A stretch of 64,000 nucleotides of DNA, from positions 310,001-374,000 of the forward strand of contig NZ_JAOEFC010000002.1 in the NCBI RefSeq assembly GCF_025421715.1. Reading direction: 5' to 3'. Positions 7,940-18,840 of this stretch are shown here, one piece after another. The translations under genes were made by a program, and so were the position numbers. The stretch's first letter is position 1, and every line of letters starts with the position of its first letter. Source of the stretch: Microbacterium festucae. Lineage in GTDB: Bacteria; Actinomycetota; Actinomycetes; Actinomycetales; Microbacteriaceae. The notes beneath the pieces are model-generated. The model saw only the letters and a program-made list of their open reading frames with translations, was not told where the DNA came from and did no database searches.

Positions 7940-9187
7940 ATGCGCGTCGGACCCCGCTGGTTCCTGCTGTTCACCCTCGCCTGGCTGGCCCTGTGGACGG
8001 TGCAGCTCACACCGCTGCAGCTGCTCATCCCGCTGCAGCTGGACACCCCCGACGATGCCTCCGGGTGGGTGTCGGGCGTCGTGTGGTCGGGACTCGTGCT
8101 CGCCGTCGGCGGCGTCGCGGGCGTGATCGCCGCGCCGATCGCGGGCGGACTGTCCGACCGCACGCGCGGACGGTTCGGCAGACGCCGTCCCTGGGCGCTG
8201 GCCGGCGTCGTGGTCGCGGCGGTCTCGCTGGTGGGCATCTCCGTCGCCTCCGGCCCCTGGAGTGTGGGGCTCGCCTGGATCGGCGTGTCGGTGGGCACCG
8301 CGGTCGCCTCGGCGGCGTTCACGGCGATGATCGCCGATCAGCTCGCGGGGCAGCGCGGCACGGCATCCGCGGTGGTGTCGTCGTCGCAGGCGCTCGGGAT
8401 CGTGCTCGGCGTCGGCGTGGTCGTCGTGTTCGGGCTCAGTGTGATGGCCGGCTACCTGGTGCTGGCCGGCTTCCTGCTGGTGGCCGGCGCCGCCGCCGCG
8501 CTGCTGCTGCCCGACCCGCCCGAGGCCGCGGCATCGGAGCGGGCGCGCACACCGCGGCGGCTCGGCGAACGGCTCGCGGCGCTGCGCGACCGCGACTTCG
8601 CGTGGCTGCTGGCCGGACGCCTCACCGTCAACATCGGCAATGCCCTGGGCACCGGGCTGCTGCTGTTCTTCCTGCTGTACGGCCTCGGCCTCGACCCAGC
8701 GACGGCGGAGGAGGACCTGCTGCTGCTGATCGTCGTCTACACGGTCTTCGTCGTGGCCTCGTCGGTGGTCGCCGGCGGCATCTCCGACCGCACCGGCCGC
8801 CGCCGCGGCATCGTCGTGTGGTCGGCGATCGTGCAGGGCGGCGCCGCGCTGCTGCTGGCCGCGTTCCCGTCGCTGACGGTCGCGATGGTCGCCGCGGCGC
8901 TGCTGGGCGTCGGCTACGGGGCCTACATGGCGGTCGGGCTCGCCTTCGCGACCGACCTGCTGCCCCACCCCGACGACCACGCTCGCGACCTCGGCTTCGT
9001 GAACGTCTCGGCCAGTCTCGGGCAGCTGCTCGGCCCGCTCATCGGCGCCGGACTCGTCGCCGCGGTCGGCGGCTTCGCCCTCATGTTCGCCGTCGGCGGC
9101 GCACTGTCGATCGTCGGCGGCATCATGACCCTCGCCATCCGCCGCCGCGACGTCACGACCCCGCAGACGGCCCCTGCTCGGGCGTGA
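7940..9187 (+). CDS. MFS transporter
   Basis: Predicted 12-helix major facilitator of unknown substrate. I choose the ATG at 7940 (415 aa) because it gives MRVGPRWFLLFTLAWLAL leading straight into the first membrane helix. The extra codons of the longer frame are arginine-rich, and a CATGAT -10-like box lies exactly 6 nt upstream. The loop between helices 2 and 3 has SDRTRGRFGRRRPW, and its second-half counterpart is SDRTGRRRG. The SDRTRGRFGRRRPW loop is typical of GPH/SLC45-like MFS carriers, so a sugar-type substrate is possible but not shown. Its last 35 bp overlap the convergent hydrolase gene. Confidence 0.85.
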   Translation: MRVGPRWFLLFTLAWLALWTVQLTPLQLLIPLQLDTPDDASGWVSGVVWSGLVLAVGGVAGVIAAPIAGGLSDRTRGRFGRRRPWALAGVVVAAVSLVGISVASGPWSVGLAWIGVSVGTAVASAAFTAMIADQLAGQRGTASAVVSSSQALGIVLGVGVVVVFGLSVMAGYLVLAGFLLVAGAAAALLLPDPPEAAASERARTPRRLGERLAALRDRDFAWLLAGRLTVNIGNALGTGLLLFFLLYGLGLDPATAEEDLLLLIVVYTVFVVASSVVAGGISDRTGRRRGIVVWSAIVQGGAALLLAAFPSLTVAMVAAALLGVGYGAYMAVGLAFATDLLPHPDDHARDLGFVNVSASLGQLLGPLIGAGLVAAVGGFALMFAVGGALSIVGGIMTLAIRRRDVTTPQTAPARA

Positions 9188-9935
9188 CCGCCGGCTCGAC
9201 ACTCCCCGGCGCACCCTCGCCCTGTTCGAGCGTCACGAGCGCCAGCTCGAGCATCAGGTTGAACACGTCGGGGCGCATCGCCGTCACGAGATGGGTCGTG
9301 CGCGGCACGACGTACAGCTCGGCGTGGGGCACTGCGGCGGCGAAGACGCGCTCGTTGAAGCGCAGCTGATCGAACTCGCCGTTGATGAACCAGGTCGGCA
9401 CCCGGATGCGGCGCAGCGCCGCCACCAGGTCGAGCGACGACAGCGAGGCCAGCGCGATGTCCTGTGCATCGTAGGCGTAGCCGCCCGCCCCGAAGTCGGC
9501 GCGGGTCTCCACCGGCAGCGTGCGGTCGAGCATCCGGTCGGCCAGCCACTGCCCGCGGCCGGGAAGGGCGTCGACGCGGCGGGCCAGCGCCCGGTAGGTC
9601 GCCAGCGCGATGCCGCGGGGGAAGGCGGTGCAGGATGCCGCGACGAAGCCGGCCACCGGCGGCGGCTCCTCCGCGCCGACGTAGGCGGTCGACACGAGCC
9701 CGCCCATGGAATGACCCACCAGCAGCACGGGGCCGCGCGCGGCGGCGGAGCGCACCGCGTCGTCGATCGTCTCGAGCGCGCCGGGGAGGGTGAAGGTCTC
9801 ACCCATGCGGGTGCCGTGTCCGGGCAGATCGAGGGCGACGGCATCCGTGCCGCGCTCGGCGAGATAGGCCAGCTGTGCGCGCCACATCGTGGCGGACGTG
9901 CGGATGCCGTGGACCATCACCACCGAAACCGACAT
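9153..9935 (-). CDS. Alpha/beta hydrolase
   Basis: Cytoplasmic alpha/beta-hydrolase fold enzyme of 260 aa with unknown substrate. The oxyanion-hole motif VVMVHG is near residue 5. The nucleophile elbow GHSMGG places the catalytic serine at about residue 76. INGEFDQ probably carries the acid and RTTHLV the histidine. It resembles the salicylate-esterase/MenH-like group in size. The 3' end overlaps the convergent MFS gene by 35 bp, and the C-terminal tail (GSVEPAVTPEQGPSAGS) is low-complexity. A hairpin at 9937-9964 lies directly before the start and covers the GGGGG that would serve as ribosome-binding site. Confidence 0.85.
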   Translation of the reverse strand: MSVSVVMVHGIRTSATMWRAQLAYLAERGTDAVALDLPGHGTRMGETFTLPGALETIDDAVRSAAARGPVLLVGHSMGGLVSTAYVGAEEPPPVAGFVAASCTAFPRGIALATYRALARRVDALPGRGQWLADRMLDRTLPVETRADFGAGGYAYDAQDIALASLSSLDLVAALRRIRVPTWFINGEFDQLRFNERVFAAAVPHAELYVVPRTTHLVTAMRPDVFNLMLELALVTLEQGEGAPGSVEPAVTPEQGPSAGS

Positions 9936-9936
9936 G

Positions 9937-9964
9937 CCCCCAGCCTGTCAGAACAGGCCGGGGG
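9937..9964 (-). terminator. Hairpin between nuclease gene and hydrolase gene
   Basis: CCCCCAGCCTGT (9937-9948) pairs with ACAGGCCGGGGG (9953-9964) around a 4-nt loop with one mismatch. It lies 84 bp after the large nuclease gene and immediately 5' of the hydrolase start, so it may end the first transcript. It could also mask the hydrolase ribosome-binding site. The short stretch 9965-10047 contains CAGCAGCA-rich sequence and nothing else I recognise. Confidence 0.5.
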
Positions 9965-10047
9965 CGGGTCGGGATGCCCAGCACTCGCTCAGTGCAGCAG
10001 CATTGCTCTGCTCCGGAAAGCGCTCAGCAGCACTCAGCAGCATGCGC

Positions 10048-13000
10048 TCACCGCAGCGCGTACACGCTCACCTCGTTGCTGACGGAGCCGTCGACCGTGG
10101 CCGGGTCGCTGGGCACGAACACCGCCGTGTAGCGGTGCGTGCCGCGGCTGAGCACGCCCAGGCGCAGCGTCGCGACGCCCCGGCGCACCTCGGCGGTGCC
10201 CACGAGCGTGCCCTCGGGCCCGCCCTCGCGATACTCGACGACGCCCTCGGGGCGCCCGCCGTCCTGCGAGACGGCGGCGATGAGCGTGGTGGGCAGGAGG
10301 CGGTTGAGGTGCACCGGCAGCAGCGCGATGAGGCGCGTCGAGGTGGCCGCCTTGACGACGGTCTGCTCGACCTGCAGCGGCACCTGCACGACCGTGCCCG
10401 ACGGCGCCGCCGTGAGGGTGAGGGTCACCGCGCCGGCGGGGGTGCCCGCGGGGATCGTCGCGGTCACCGTGGCCGCGCCGGCGGCGACCGGCACCTCGCC
10501 GAGCACCTGGTCGCCCAGGGCGACGGTCACCGAGGTGTTCTCGGGGGCGCCGCGGCTGGTGAGGTTGAGACCGGCCACCGAGAACTCGACGGTCTCGCCC
10601 GCGGCGACCGTCTCGGGGACGCCCGAGACCTGCACGGCGTGCTTGGCGTAGTCCGGCGCCACGGGGGAGCGGTCGGCGAGGAAGTCGATCCACTGCTCGT
10701 AGTCGAGCAGGCCGGTGTCGACATAGCCGGTGCCCTCGGTGAAGGCGCGGAAGTTGTCACCGCCGGTGGCCAGGAACGAGAACGTGCCGATGCGGTACTC
10801 GGCGGCCGGGTCGATCGGGGCCCCGTCGACGGTCACCGACGTGATGCGCGAGCCCTCCGGCAGGGCCGGGTCGTAGGTGTACGACACGTTGTCGGACAGC
10901 CCGAGCTGCAGGTAGGGGCGCGAGGGCACGTTGCCCGCGGCGTCCCGCTGCCACTGCTGCTCGAGGAGCGTCGTGAACTGGGCGCCGGTGAGGGTGACCA
11001 GGGCCAGCGTGTTGTTGAACGGCAGCACGGCGTTGGCCTGCGAGTACGAGATCGTCCCGTCGGGAAGACCCGGCACCGCGGTGGAGCCGAACTCGGCCTG
11101 CGTGTCCCACAGGTCGGCGCGCAGGCCGCCCGGGTTGGTCACACCGATCTGGGCGCCGCTGGGCAGGGCCGACAGCGAGTCGCGCAGCATGTCGGCGACG
11201 GTGTTGCCCAGCACCGACTCGCTGGCGCGGTCGTCGCGAGTGCCGCCGGTGTAGACGCCGTTGACGAACGCCCCGCCGCTGTAGGCGGTGGTGAGGTCGC
11301 CCGACACCTCGGCGACGGCCGTGTTGCCGATCTCGGCCGCTGCGGCCAGCGCGTCGGCGACGATCTGCGACACCTCGGCCACCCGCGGGTAGGCCGCGAC
11401 GAGGTCGGCGTCGGCGGTCGTGGTGCGCGGGATGTTCGTCTCGGTGTGGGCGGTCGCCTCGCCGGTGGCCGGGTCGACGGTCAGCGTGATGCGGCCGAGG
11501 TTGGCGCCGTAGGAGCCCGTCTGCACGACGGGACGCGTGCGGTCGGTGCCGGGGATCTGCGCCGACCACGCGTACTCCTTGTGCGTGTGACCGGTGAAGA
11601 TCGCGTCGACCTCGGCGGAGGTGTCGTCGACGATCGCGGCGAAGGCGCCGCCGGCGGCGAGCTCCTCGTCCAGCGTCGCCCCGTCGGGCGTGCCCGCGCC
11701 GGCACCCTCATGGTAGAGGGCGACGAGCACGTCGGCCTCGCCGTTGGCGGGGTCGCCGTCGCTCAGCTGCGCGGCCACGCGGTTGACGGCTTCGACCGGG
11801 TCGCCGAAGTCGAGGTCGGTGATGCCGGCGGGGGAGACCAGCGTGGGGGTCTCCTCGGTGACGGCGCCGATGACGCCGACGGTGAGCCCGCCCGCCTCGA
11901 GCAGCGTGTACTCGTCCAGCGCCGGGGTGGTCGTGCCCGCGAGGTACACGTTGGCCCCCAGCTGCGGGTAGTCGGATGCGTCGCTCACGCGACCGGCGAG
12001 GTCGGCGAAGCCGCGGTCGAACTCGTGGTTGCCCACGGCGCTGGCCTGCAGCCCGAGGGCGTTGAGCACATCGATGGTGGGCTGGTCCTGCGCGACGGCG
12101 GAGGGGAACAGCGACGCGCCGATGTTGTCGCCCGACGACAGGAACAGCACGGGCCCGGATGCCGCGGCGCGCTGCTGCTCGACGGTTCCCGCGAACTTCA
12201 CCGTGTTGGCGTCGATGCGGCCGTGGAAGTCGTTGATGCCGAGCAGGGTGAGCTCCACCGGAGCGGCCTGGGCCGACAGGCCGACGACGACGGGGTCGTG
12301 GTCGGAGGAGCGGTAGGCGTCGGGGGCGTAGAACTCGGTGCCGTGGTAGCGGAACCGGCTGTACTCCAGCGCGAGGGCCTCACCGGAGTTGATGTTCCAG
12401 ATGTCGGCGCCGGTGGCCCGGCCCAGAGCCGCCTCGTTGAGCAGGATGTGGTCGAGCGAGCCCGACAGCCCCTGGAAGCTGTACGACGACGAGTCCACCT
12501 CGAGGGCGGCCTCCGCGTCGGCGTAGCCGGCGGCGAAGAGCACCTGCAGCGGGTCCTCCTGCGAGTAGGAGTTGAAGTCGCCGGCGAGGGCGACGGCATC
12601 CACGTCGCCGCGCACCTGGTCGACCCAGTCGCGCAGAGCCGTCGCCTGACGCACCCGCGACTCGTTCGACGAGCCCTGGCCGTCGCCGGTGTCGGCGTCG
12701 CCGGGCCACGGGCCGGCGGAGCCCTTCGACTTGAAGTGGTTCACCACGAACAGCAGCGGTGCGCCGCCGGCCGCCGGCTCGAACACCTGCGCGATGGGTT
12801 CGCGCGCGTTGCCGAAGGCCTGGTCGTCGCCGCTCTGGTCGCCGAGAGCGCGCGCGGCGCCCACGGGCGTGGCCGCTGCGGTGCGATAGATGATCGCGTT
12901 GGTGATGACGTCCTGCTCGGATGCCGGGGGCAGATCTGCCGACGAGGGCACGAACGCCCACTCCTGGCGACCGGCGGCCGCGTTGAGGGCGGCCACCAGG

Positions 13001-14817
13001 GTGGCCGTGGCCTCGTCGGGCTGCTCGCCGAGGGCGGCCGAGTTCTCGATCTCCATGAGACCGACCACATCGGCGTCCAGAGCGGAGATGGCCGCGACGA
13101 TCTTGTCCTGCTGACGCTCGAGGTCGCCCGCGTCCCACGCGCCGCGCTGGTCGCAGCCCTCGCGCACGGTCACGCCGTCGCCGAAGCGGTCGCTGTAGGC
13201 CACGCACGAGGCGCTGTCGGTGCCGAGGGTCGTGAAGTAGTTGAGCACGTTGAACGACGCGATCGACAGGTCGCCGCCGACGGCGTCCGGGCCCGCCGAG
13301 CGGGTGTTCTCGAACACGACCTCGTCGGTGCCGCTGCCGTCGGCCACCAGCGCGGTGGTGGGGTTCAGCTTCCACGCGTTGTTGCGGTAGTCGACGATGA
13401 CCGGGGCGGAGAAGCTCACGCCCGCGCCCACGATGATCGGCTCGTCGAGGGAGACGTAGGCGGGGGTGAGGGCGGCGTTCGCGGCGCTGAGGAAGTTGGT
13501 CGTGGCGCCGTCGTCGAGGGTGACCGCACGGGCGGCGTTGTCGGCGACGACCGCGGCGGCCTCGGCCGAGCCGGGGGCCGCGACGTCGGTGGGCTGCCGC
13601 AGCGGCTCGTCGCCGGCAGCCAGGCCCACCTCGCCGTACTGGTTGGTGCTGTAGGTGTTGGTGACGGTGAAGGCGCCGTCGGGTGCGATGAGCATCGACT
13701 CGAGGGCCTCGCGCTCGGCGGCCGTGCGCGGCCAGCCGACGGCGACCGGCACCGGGGCGGCCGCGTCGGCGACCTTCACGGCGCCGCCGGCGCCCACGGT
13801 GAGCTGGGTGAGACCGAAGTACTCCGACACCGCGCCGGTGACCTGCACGGTGTCGCCCGGGGCGACCTCGCCCACTGCGCCGGGCGCATAGACGAAGACG
13901 GCGTCGGAGGCCGTGCGGGCGGCGTCGCCGCCGGAGCCCGGGGTCTGGATGACGTAGCCGTTGAAGCCGCCGGTGGGGTAGTGGGCGGTCACGACGCCGG
14001 TGGTGGTGACCGTCTGCCCGGCCAGCGGCGAGGTCTCGCCGGTGCCCTGGATCTCGGCGATCGCCACCGTCGCCGGCGCGGTCGGCGTCGGAGTGGGCGT
14101 GGGCGTGGGGGTGACGGTGGGCGTCGGGGTGGGGGTGGTGGTGCCGCCCAGGCCCTGCGGGCTCGGGACGCCGGCGGTGAAGTCCGCCGCGTTGTCGGCG
14201 GTGTTGGCGAACTGGGCGTTGCGGGAGACGCTCGTGGCGTTGGAGGTGGCGGGAGCGGGCGCCGAGCCGGCGAACGCCGAGGCGGTCGGCCCCCAGCCGA
14301 CCAGGTCGACGACCTCGGGCAGGGCGGCGGTGCCACCGGCCCCCGACAGCGCGGTGGTGGTGTTCACCAGCGCGACCTTGCCGGTCGTCCCCGACAGGGC
14401 GATGGTGCCGTCGACGTCGGCGGTGAATCCCGGCAGCGCCGTGTTGGCGCCGGTGGCCTGCCCGATGAGCAGCTGCTGCCCGGCCGGCAGCGTGAGATCG
14501 CCCAGCGGGGTGACCGCCCACGAGGCGCCCGTCGCCGAGGCGTACTGCACGCTGTAGCCGCTGAGCGAGGCCGGGGCGTCGCCCACGTTGGCCAGCTCGA
14601 TGAAGTCGCGGTTGAAGGCGGCGCCGTTGTTGCCGCCGCCGCCATAGACCTCGGAGATCACCAGGTCGGCCTCGACGCTGACCGCCGCCGCCGCGGGCAG
14701 CGGCGCGAGGGCGAGGCCGGCGGCGACGGTGGCGGCCGCGGCGATGGCCGCGACCGTGCGGCGGCCGCGCGGCGGGGAGGCGATGGTGGGGGCGGGCAGG
14801 GCGTTGCTGTGCGTCAC
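10048..14817 (-). CDS. Secreted ExeM/NucH-type nuclease fused to 5'-nucleotidase
   Basis: A 1589-residue exported protein. I place the start at the GTG at 14817: GGAG precedes it by 7 nt, and the protein then begins (V)THSNALPAPTIASPPRGRR with a clear signal peptide ending APLPAAAA. Domains in order: lamin-tail domain (about 45-170, LVISEVYGGGGNNGAAF); a (Pro-Thr)n linker near 225-245; an OB-like ExeM region; an endonuclease/exonuclease/phosphatase domain (about 514-840, IASFNVLNY, LMEIENSAALG, SDHDPVVVG). Then a calcineurin-like 5'-nucleotidase domain (about 856-1160, GINDFHGRID, SSGDNIGAS, GNHEFDRGF), the 5'-nucleotidase C-terminal domain (to about 1376), and Ig-like repeats. No LPXTG or membrane anchor is visible at the end (VSNEVSVYALR). 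It probably degrades extracellular DNA and dephosphorylates the nucleotides for phosphate or nucleoside scavenging. Confidence 0.9.
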   Translation of the reverse strand: MTHSNALPAPTIASPPRGRRTVAAIAAAATVAAGLALAPLPAAAAVSVEADLVISEVYGGGGNNGAAFNRDFIELANVGDAPASLSGYSVQYASATGASWAVTPLGDLTLPAGQQLLIGQATGANTALPGFTADVDGTIALSGTTGKVALVNTTTALSGAGGTAALPEVVDLVGWGPTASAFAGSAPAPATSNATSVSRNAQFANTADNAADFTAGVPSPQGLGGTTTPTPTPTVTPTPTPTPTPTAPATVAIAEIQGTGETSPLAGQTVTTTGVVTAHYPTGGFNGYVIQTPGSGGDAARTASDAVFVYAPGAVGEVAPGDTVQVTGAVSEYFGLTQLTVGAGGAVKVADAAAPVPVAVGWPRTAAEREALESMLIAPDGAFTVTNTYSTNQYGEVGLAAGDEPLRQPTDVAAPGSAEAAAVVADNAARAVTLDDGATTNFLSAANAALTPAYVSLDEPIIVGAGVSFSAPVIVDYRNNAWKLNPTTALVADGSGTDEVVFENTRSAGPDAVGGDLSIASFNVLNYFTTLGTDSASCVAYSDRFGDGVTVREGCDQRGAWDAGDLERQQDKIVAAISALDADVVGLMEIENSAALGEQPDEATATLVAALNAAAGRQEWAFVPSSADLPPASEQDVITNAIIYRTAAATPVGAARALGDQSGDDQAFGNAREPIAQVFEPAAGGAPLLFVVNHFKSKGSAGPWPGDADTGDGQGSSNESRVRQATALRDWVDQVRGDVDAVALAGDFNSYSQEDPLQVLFAAGYADAEAALEVDSSSYSFQGLSGSLDHILLNEAALGRATGADIWNINSGEALALEYSRFRYHGTEFYAPDAYRSSDHDPVVVGLSAQAAPVELTLLGINDFHGRIDANTVKFAGTVEQQRAAASGPVLFLSSGDNIGASLFPSAVAQDQPTIDVLNALGLQASAVGNHEFDRGFADLAGRVSDASDYPQLGANVYLAGTTTPALDEYTLLEAGGLTVGVIGAVTEETPTLVSPAGITDLDFGDPVEAVNRVAAQLSDGDPANGEADVLVALYHEGAGAGTPDGATLDEELAAGGAFAAIVDDTSAEVDAIFTGHTHKEYAWSAQIPGTDRTRPVVQTGSYGANLGRITLTVDPATGEATAHTETNIPRTTTADADLVAAYPRVAEVSQIVADALAAAAEIGNTAVAEVSGDLTTAYSGGAFVNGVYTGGTRDDRASESVLGNTVADMLRDSLSALPSGAQIGVTNPGGLRADLWDTQAEFGSTAVPGLPDGTISYSQANAVLPFNNTLALVTLTGAQFTTLLEQQWQRDAAGNVPSRPYLQLGLSDNVSYTYDPALPEGSRITSVTVDGAPIDPAAEYRIGTFSFLATGGDNFRAFTEGTGYVDTGLLDYEQWIDFLADRSPVAPDYAKHAVQVSGVPETVAAGETVEFSVAGLNLTSRGAPENTSVTVALGDQVLGEVPVAAGAATVTATIPAGTPAGAVTLTLTAAPSGTVVQVPLQVEQTVVKAATSTRLIALLPVHLNRLLPTTLIAAVSQDGGRPEGVVEYREGGPEGTLVGTAEVRRGVATLRLGVLSRGTHRYTAVFVPSDPATVDGSVSNEVSVYALR

Positions 14818-15025
14818 GATGCGTCTCCGGGGCGGCTCGGGCGCGACTGGGGATATCGCGCAGCTTCCGACCGCAAGATTGAGCATTCGGGGTGGTCCCG
14901 CCCCGCGACAAGAGGCAGAACGGTTAACTCTTTCTCATCGACCGCTGCCCTGGCGCGTCGCGGCGGGTGTCGGCTATTCTCCGGTTCCGCCGCGGGCGGC
15001 GACGGCCGGGCGTGCACCCGGCCGG

Positions 15026-15031
15026 TAGACT
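15026..15031 (+). promoter_or_regulatory. -10 box of lepA
   Basis: TAGACT lies 9 nt before the lepA ATG. No purine-rich ribosome-binding site fits between them, so the transcript probably has a leader of only a few bases. Confidence 0.45.
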
Positions 15032-15040
15032 CCTCCAGAC

Positions 15041-16891
<1,851 letters not shown>

Positions 16892-16914
16892 ACGCCGCGG
16901 TTAGGCTGGCATCC

Positions 16915-17565
16915 ATGCGTCGCGGAAGCTTCCAGGAAGGCACGGTCGACTACGCCGCCGTCGGTGCCACCCAGGCCGCCGACCTCATGGGGTACCCGCC
17001 GGAGAAGAGCAGGCCCGCCGAGCAGTCGTGGCGTCTGGGCAGCGGTGAAGACCGCTTCGCCGGCGCCGCAGATTCGCTGTTGGCGTGGGGCGCGCTGCGC
17101 GGTGCCGGTCTCTCGGTCACCGATGTGCGCCCGGCCTCGGGCCCGATGTACTCGGGCGTGAGCTTCGACGCCGACGGCAACGCCGTGGCGCCCTCGCGCC
17201 TCGAGGCCGAGCAGCGCTTCGACGCCGACGGCATGCCCTACGTCGGCGCCGGTTCGTCGGCGCGGATCTCGGGCCGGGTCAAGGGGCACAGCGCCGACGC
17301 GTCGGTGCGGGTGATCTTCGTCGTCGAGGAGCCCCGCCGCGTCGGGTTCGCCCTCGGCACCATCGGCGATTCGGTCGTCAGCGGCGAGGAGTCGTTCATG
17401 ATCGACTGGTACGACAACGACGAGGTGTGGTTCACGGTGCGCGCCTTCGACCGCCCCGTGTCGGCGTTCTACCGGATGCTGCCGCCGCTGGTCACCCGCC
17501 GTCGCCGGGAGCTCTTCCAGGGTTACCTGCGCGCCATCTCGCCGCTGTACACAACCCCGTCCTGA
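16915..17565 (+). CDS. DUF1990 family protein
   Basis: A 216-residue protein of unknown function. The pattern LGSGEDRFAGAADSLLAWGALRGAGL near the N-terminus and the aromatic, arginine-rich end (WYDNDEVWFTVRAFDRPVSAFYRML) are typical of DUF1990 proteins, which are small and found mainly in actinobacteria and plants. No signal peptide or membrane segment is visible. A TAGGCT box lies exactly 7 nt before the ATG (16902-16907), so the mRNA may be leaderless. Its stop shares one base with the ATG of hemW (TGATG), so the two are translationally coupled. I know no biochemical role for it. Confidence 0.85.
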   Translation: MRRGSFQEGTVDYAAVGATQAADLMGYPPEKSRPAEQSWRLGSGEDRFAGAADSLLAWGALRGAGLSVTDVRPASGPMYSGVSFDADGNAVAPSRLEAEQRFDADGMPYVGAGSSARISGRVKGHSADASVRVIFVVEEPRRVGFALGTIGDSVVSGEESFMIDWYDNDEVWFTVRAFDRPVSAFYRMLPPLVTRRRRELFQGYLRAISPLYTTPS

Positions 17566-18782
17566 TGGGTTCTGCTCTTCCGATCGGCGATCCCGCACCC
17601 GCCGACGGCGCCCTGCCGCGAGAGCTCGTCGTGTCGCCCGACACCGACTTCGGCGCGTACGTGCACGTGCCGTTCTGCCGTGTGCGCTGCGGCTACTGCG
17701 ACTTCAACACCTACACCGCCACCGAACTGCGCGGCGCCCGGCAGGACGCCTACGCCGATGAGGTGCTGCGCGAGATCGCCCTCTCGCGCGGCGTGCTGGC
17801 CGCCGCCGGAGCGCTGCGACCGGCATCCACGGTGTTCTTCGGCGGGGGCACGCCCACCCTGCTGCCCGCCGGCGACCTCGCCCGGATGCTGGGCGGCATC
17901 CGCGACACGTTCACGCTGGCACCGGGCGCCGAGGTCACCGTCGAGGCCAACCCCGACACCGTCACCGACGCGGTGGCCGATGAGCTGGCCGCGGCGGGGG
18001 TGACCCGCATGTCGATCGGCATGCAGTCGGCGGTGCCGCACGTGCTGGCCGCGCTCGACCGCACGCACGATCCCGCCGCCGTGGCGACCGCCGTCGCCGC
18101 AGCCCGGCGGGCCGGTCTCGATGTCAGCGTCGACCTCATCTACGGGGCGCCGGGGGAGTCGACGGCCGACTGGCGCACCTCGCTCGAGGCGGCGATCGCC
18201 CTCGAGCCCGACCACATCTCGGCCTACGCGCTCATCATCGAAGACGGCACCGCGCTGGAGCGTCGCATCCGCCGCGGCGAGGTCGACGCGCCCGACGACG
18301 ACGTGCAGGCCGACATGTACGAGCTGGCCGACGAGCTGCTGGGCGCGGCGGGGTTCAACTGGTACGAGGTGTCGAACTGGGCGCGCGGTGACGCGCACCG
18401 GTCGCGCCACAACCTCGCCTACTGGCGCGGCACCGACTGGTGGGGCTACGGGCCGGGTGCCCACAGCCACGTCGCCGGGCTGCGGTGGTGGAACGTCAAG
18501 CATCCCGCCGCGTACGCGCAGCGCCTGGACGCCGGGTCGTCGCCGGCCGCCGGCCGTGAGCGCCCCGACGCCGAGGCGCGGCGGCTGGAGAGCGTGCTGC
18601 TGCGCTCGCGCATCGTCGACGGCCTGCCGCTGAGCGAGCTGCCCGACGCGCCCCGGCGCGCCGTGGCCGCCCTCATCGCCGACGGGATGATCGAGGGCGC
18701 CGCCGCCGTGCGCGGCCGTGTCGTGCTCACCCTGAAGGGCCGACTTCTCGCGGATGCCGTCGTGCGCGCTCTCACTGAGTAG
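17565..18782 (+). CDS. hemW: HemW-type radical SAM heme chaperone
   Basis: Radical SAM protein of the HemN-like/HemW group, thought to insert heme into target proteins (often misannotated as coproporphyrinogen dehydrogenase). I start at the ATG at 17565 (405 aa), which overlaps the DUF1990 stop. The iron-sulfur motif HVPFCRVRCGYCDF puts cysteines at about residues 38, 42 and 45. FFGGGTPTLL and VEANPDTV are SAM-binding motifs, and the HemN C-terminal domain follows (WARGDAHRSRHNLAYWRG). The extra residues of true oxygen-independent HemN are absent, which favours HemW. The TAG stop forms part of the hrcA promoter. Confidence 0.93.
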   Translation: MGSALPIGDPAPADGALPRELVVSPDTDFGAYVHVPFCRVRCGYCDFNTYTATELRGARQDAYADEVLREIALSRGVLAAAGALRPASTVFFGGGTPTLLPAGDLARMLGGIRDTFTLAPGAEVTVEANPDTVTDAVADELAAAGVTRMSIGMQSAVPHVLAALDRTHDPAAVATAVAAARRAGLDVSVDLIYGAPGESTADWRTSLEAAIALEPDHISAYALIIEDGTALERRIRRGEVDAPDDDVQADMYELADELLGAAGFNWYEVSNWARGDAHRSRHNLAYWRGTDWWGYGPGAHSHVAGLRWWNVKHPAAYAQRLDAGSSPAAGRERPDAEARRLESVLLRSRIVDGLPLSELPDAPRRAVAALIADGMIEGAAAVRGRVVLTLKGRLLADAVVRALTE

Positions 18783-18811
18783 AATTGGCACTCACGGCTG
18801 ACGAGTGCCAA
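18780..18811 (+). promoter_or_regulatory. hrcA-dnaJ promoter with CIRCE operator
   Basis: A -10 box TAGAAT (18780-18785) reuses the hemW TAG stop. It runs into the inverted repeat TTGGCACTC-N9-GAGTGCCAA (18785-18811), which matches the CIRCE consensus TTAGCACTC-N9-GAGTGCTAA with one paired change per arm. HrcA bound here would cover the transcription start, giving autoregulated heat-shock control of hrcA-dnaJ. Confidence 0.93.
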
Positions 18812-18840
18812 CCGATGCGAGTGGCCGACGAGGAGGGGTG

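Noticed and set aside
14880..14945. PHO-box-like sequence (GTTAACC) upstream of the secreted nuclease
   Set aside because: Only one GTT-ACC half-site is convincing; the second repeat unit at 11-bp spacing does not match.
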